From: Pseudomonas sp. UBA5782
GTDB lineage: Bacteria > Pseudomonadota > Gammaproteobacteria > Pseudomonadales > Pseudomonadaceae
DNA: 8,997 bases
Assembly (NCBI GenBank): GCA_002418465.1
Contig: DIEE01000063.1
Coordinates: 17,314-26,310, forward strand
Direction: 5' to 3'
Numbering within the stretch: position 1 is the stretch's first letter; every line of letters begins with the position of its first letter. The notes beneath the pieces are model-generated. The model did not search any database and was not told where the DNA came from. It worked only from the letters and a program-made list of their open reading frames with translations. Made by a program: the position numbers and the translations under genes. This document shows positions 6,938-8,997 of the stretch, one piece after another.

Positions 6938-7486
6938 ATGAGCAACCTCTACGAAATCCCCGTCACCTCCATCGACGGCGCCGCGCAGACCCTCGAACCC
7001 TACAAGGGCAAGGTGCTGCTGGTGGTCAACGTCGCCTCCAAATGCGGGCTGACGCCGCAGTACGAAGGCCTGGAGAAACTCTACGAGAGCAAGCACGCCG
7101 CCGGCCTGGAAGTGCTCGGCTTTCCCGCCAACGATTTCCGCGGCCAGGAGCCGGGCAGCGAAGCCGAGATCAAGGAATTCTGCAGCCTGACCTACGCCGT
7201 GAAATTCCCGCTGTTCGCCAAGATTTCGGTGGTAGGCGAGGGTCAGCACCCGCTGTACCAGGCACTCACCACCGCGCTGCCGAACGCCACCGGCGAAGGT
7301 CCGATGCGGGAAAAGCTCAAGGGCTACGGCATCGAAGCCAATCCGGTGCCGGACGTGCAGTGGAACTTCGAGAAATTCCTCATCGGCCGCGACGGCCAGG
7401 TGGCCGCGCGCTTCGCCCCCGACGTGGCGGCGGACGATCCGCGCCTGCTGGAGGCAGTGGAGGCGGAGCTGGCGAAAAGCGCCTGA
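6938..7486 (+). CDS. Glutathione peroxidase-family protein, probably a thioredoxin-dependent peroxidase
   Basis: Thioredoxin-fold peroxidase of 182 residues that should reduce hydrogen peroxide or organic hydroperoxides in the cytoplasm (no signal peptide). The catalytic tetrad is complete: C36 in NVASKCGLTPQY, Q70 in FRGQEPG, and W142-N143 in WNFEKF. The active residue is cysteine, not selenocysteine. C82 (EFCSLTY) corresponds in position to the resolving cysteine of yeast Orp1/Gpx3, which suggests a two-cysteine mechanism with thioredoxin rather than glutathione as reductant. The usual FPCNQF block reads FPANDF, so the middle cysteine is absent. Residues about 98-140 form the longer loop found in this proteobacterial subgroup. 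The start ATG has only a weak purine stretch (AAGCGAG, 6924-6930) and then seven Cs. It is followed by a strong terminator and appears to be transcribed alone. The family is certain; the physiological reductant is inferred. Confidence 0.94.
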   Translation: MSNLYEIPVTSIDGAAQTLEPYKGKVLLVVNVASKCGLTPQYEGLEKLYESKHAAGLEVLGFPANDFRGQEPGSEAEIKEFCSLTYAVKFPLFAKISVVGEGQHPLYQALTTALPNATGEGPMREKLKGYGIEANPVPDVQWNFEKFLIGRDGQVAARFAPDVAADDPRLLEAVEAELAKSA

Positions 7487-7499
7487 CCCTCCTCATCGC

Positions 7500-7532
7500 G
7501 GGCGGCGAGCGACGCCGCCCACGTCGTTTTTT
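7500..7532 (+). terminator. Rho-independent terminator of the peroxidase gene
   Basis: GGGCGGCG (7500-7507) pairs with CGCCGCCC (7513-7520) around a 5-nt loop, followed by a T6 run at 7527-7532. It starts 13 nt after the stop at 7486. This is the only textbook intrinsic terminator in the window. Confidence 0.9.
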
Positions 7533-7562
7533 ATGTATACCTAACTACACAACCTCGTCGAT

Positions 7563-7582
7563 ATTGTCGGATCGCCGACAAT
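7563..7582. promoter_or_regulatory. 20-bp perfect-arm dyad, candidate operator
   Basis: ATTGTCGG (7563-7570) and CCGACAAT (7575-7582) are exact inverse complements around ATCG. It lies about 130 nt upstream of the TATAAT box and just beyond the preceding terminator. The TTGT...ACAA ends resemble sites of GntR/FadR-like or other dimeric helix-turn-helix regulators, but no regulator gene is nearby and the assignment is open. Confidence 0.5.
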
Positions 7583-7707
7583 CCTGGCGTTCCATACCGT
7601 TGCCATATTCCGGATTTAAAAACAGCTAAATCAGCCAGTTAGCGTCAACAACCCCGGCTGGACGCTTTATTGCTATGTCCGTAGGGCTGAACCGAAGCAC
7701 CTGAAAT

Positions 7708-7740
7708 TCGCTATATAATCGCCCGCCCAGGCGATAGCGA
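7708..7740 (+). promoter_or_regulatory. Candidate promoter of the porin gene with an overlapping dyad
   Basis: TATAAT at 7714-7719 matches the sigma-70 -10 consensus, but no good -35 hexamer is found 16-18 nt upstream, which suggests dependence on an activator or an alternative sigma factor. TCGCTAT (7708-7714) and ATAGCGA (7734-7740) form a perfect 7-bp inverted repeat flanking the box, and ATCGCC (7718-7723) / GGCGAT (7730-7735) a second one inside it. A repressor bound here would block the promoter; the RNA could alternatively fold at its 5' end. Confidence 0.4.
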
Positions 7741-7881
7741 AGCCAGCCGTTCCATCATCCAGACCTCGCTAACCGGGCGAACCGACCACAGAGTCGGGCG
7801 CAGGATCGGCGGTGACGGTGCGAACGCTGGCATTCCAGGCGCCCAGCCAACACACCTACGACACCGCAACGGAGCGCATCA

Positions 7882-8997
7882 ATGAAGATCCAATCCCTGA
7901 GCACGGCCATCGCCCTCGGCCTGCTGGCCCAGCACGCCGCGGCCGCCGGTTTCATCGAGGACAGCAAGGCCAGCCTCGGCCTGCGCAACTTCTATTACGA
8001 CCTGAACACCAAGAACACCACGGATAACAGCGGCGAAGCCAGCGAATGGGGTCAGGGCTTCATCTTCAACTACGCCTCGGGCTTTACCGAAGGTACCGTC
8101 GGCTTCGGCATCGACGCCGTAGGCCTGCTCGGCGTGAAACTGGATTCGGGCGGCCGCACCGGGAAGGAAGGGATCGATCGCTCTCCTGGCCAACTGTTCC
8201 CGCGGGACACCGACAACAGCGCGGTGGATGAATTCAGCAAAGGCGGCGTGACCGCCAAGGTCCGCGTGTCGAAGACCGAAGCGCGCCTCGGCACCCTGCA
8301 GCCGAAACTGCCGGTGGTGAACTTCAACGACGGTCGCCTGCTGCCGCAATTGTTCGATGGCGGCCAGATCACCTCGGCGGAAATCGACAACCTGACGCTG
8401 ATCGCCGGCCAGCTGGAACACACCAAGACCCGCGCGTCCTCCGATGACGTCGGTCTGCGCATCGCCGGCGCGACCCGCCCGACCGGAGCACCCACGAACG
8501 CGGCCGTTTCCGACTCCAACCAGTTCCGCTACGCCGGCGCCGACTACAAGGTCTCCAAGGACCTGGTGCTGCAGTACTACTACGGCAACCTGGAAGACTT
8601 CTACAAACAGCACTTCCTTGGCCTGACCCACAACTGGGCGATCGGCCCGGGCGCGCTGAAGACCGACCTGCGCTACTTCCACAGCGGTTCCGACGGCAAG
8701 AACGGCAGCGTCGCCGGTCGCGCCGAGGGCTATCGCGGCCAGGGTGAAATCGGCGCGAACAACGCCTATACCGTGACCGAGGTGGACAACGACACCTGGA
8801 GCGCCTTCCTCACCTACACCCTCGGCGGCCACGCCCTGAGCGGCGGCTACCAGCAGGTCTCCGGCGACAGCGCCTTCCCGTTCCTCAACCAGGGCGATGG
8901 TTCCACCGCCTACCTGATCACCGACCGGCAGATCGGCAAGTTCCTCTCCGCCGGCGAGCGCACCTGGCTTGCCGAATACAGCTACGACTTCGCCAAG
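7882..8997 (+). CDS. OprD-family outer-membrane porin, 3' end outside the window
   Basis: Substrate-specific 18-stranded beta-barrel channel of the OprD (Occ) family, for uptake of small organic acids or amino acids. The 372 residues present are roughly 85% of a typical 420-445 residue protein; the frame is open to the last base. A signal peptide runs to about residue 22 (MKIQSLSTAIALGLLAQHAAAA), then the family start GFIEDSKASLGLRNFYYD. Other OprD-like blocks are FNDGRLLPQLFDGGQI near 148-163, alternating amphipathic strands such as DLVLQYYYGNLEDFY, and GGYQQVSGDSAFPFLNQGDG near 321-340. The latter with AYLITDRQIGKF recalls the OprE/OccK branch, a tentative placement. GGAG at 7871-7874 lies 7 nt before the ATG. 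A strong terminator and a long control region separate it from the peroxidase gene, so it is independently expressed. The substrate cannot be read from the sequence. Confidence 0.92.
   Translation, partial: MKIQSLSTAIALGLLAQHAAAAGFIEDSKASLGLRNFYYDLNTKNTTDNSGEASEWGQGFIFNYASGFTEGTVGFGIDAVGLLGVKLDSGGRTGKEGIDRSPGQLFPRDTDNSAVDEFSKGGVTAKVRVSKTEARLGTLQPKLPVVNFNDGRLLPQLFDGGQITSAEIDNLTLIAGQLEHTKTRASSDDVGLRIAGATRPTGAPTNAAVSDSNQFRYAGADYKVSKDLVLQYYYGNLEDFYKQHFLGLTHNWAIGPGALKTDLRYFHSGSDGKNGSVAGRAEGYRGQGEIGANNAYTVTEVDNDTWSAFLTYTLGGHALSGGYQQVSGDSAFPFLNQGDGSTAYLITDRQIGKFLSAGERTWLAEYSYDFAK

Larger units (their letters stand above)
7533..7881. other. 349-nt porin control region, lower in GC than its surroundings
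   Basis: No credible gene is seen here. The first 190 nt are visibly AT-richer than the rest of the window. It contains a perfect dyad at 7563-7582, a smaller dyad GATTTA (7613-7618) / TAAATC (7627-7632), a TATAAT box at 7714-7719 with an overlapping dyad, and then a GC-rich leader of about 155 nt before the porin ATG. A short GTG-started frame at 7812 overlaps the porin start out of frame and is not supported as a gene. Confidence 0.6.

Noticed and set aside
7584..7605. TGGC...TTGCC, resembling a sigma-54 promoter
   Set aside because: The GG and GC are 14 nt apart instead of 10, which sigma-54 does not tolerate.
6880..7629. A 249-residue Arg-rich frame over the peroxidase gene
   Set aside because: Alternative-frame shadow of the peroxidase gene with biased composition and running through the terminator.
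7812..8027. A 71-residue GTG-started frame overlapping the porin start
   Set aside because: Out of frame with the porin, overlapping it for about 145 nt, with no ribosome binding site or recognisable product.

Overview
The window comes from a GC-rich gammaproteobacterium, most probably a Pseudomonas of the P. aeruginosa side of the genus. Three things point there: strong GC bias at third codon positions, a urease locus that carries an MddA-type acetyltransferase between ureA and ureB, and an OprD-family porin. No species can be named from the sequence alone. Every gene I can support is on the + strand.

Positions 1-2432 hold the end of a urea ABC importer: the C-terminal part of the permease urtC (cut by the window edge) and the two ATPases urtD and urtE. 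Positions 2543-6303 hold urease genes ureD, ureA, mddA, ureB and ureC. Several joints are overlapping or nearly so (urtC/urtD TGATG, ureD/ureA TGATG, ureA to mddA 19 nt, mddA/ureB ATGA), which suggests co-transcription. The transporter brings urea in, UreABC hydrolyses it to ammonia and carbamate, and UreD helps load nickel. MddA protects ammonia assimilation from glutamine-synthetase poisons. The metallochaperones ureE, ureF and ureG are not here and must lie elsewhere.

Two joints in this cluster, urtD/urtE and ureB/ureC, are filled with REP-type palindromes (GTAG tetranucleotide plus hairpin). The urtD/urtE gap holds two near-identical doublets 156 nt apart with hairpins of a second, related family between them. 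The ureB/ureC gap holds one doublet in the opposite arrangement, ending directly at the ureC ribosome binding site. These are the most interesting non-coding features in the window.

After ureC come a hairpin, a small exported COG4315-type protein (6457-6816), a thioredoxin-fold glutathione-peroxidase-like protein (6938-7486) with a clear rho-independent terminator, then a 349-nt relatively AT-rich control region with several perfect dyads and a TATAAT box. Last is an OprD-family porin that runs off the right edge. I see no insertion sequence, tRNA, rRNA or CRISPR. I did not find a wholly new system; the best leads are the REP structures inside the urea operon and several unassigned dyads in front of the peroxidase and porin genes.
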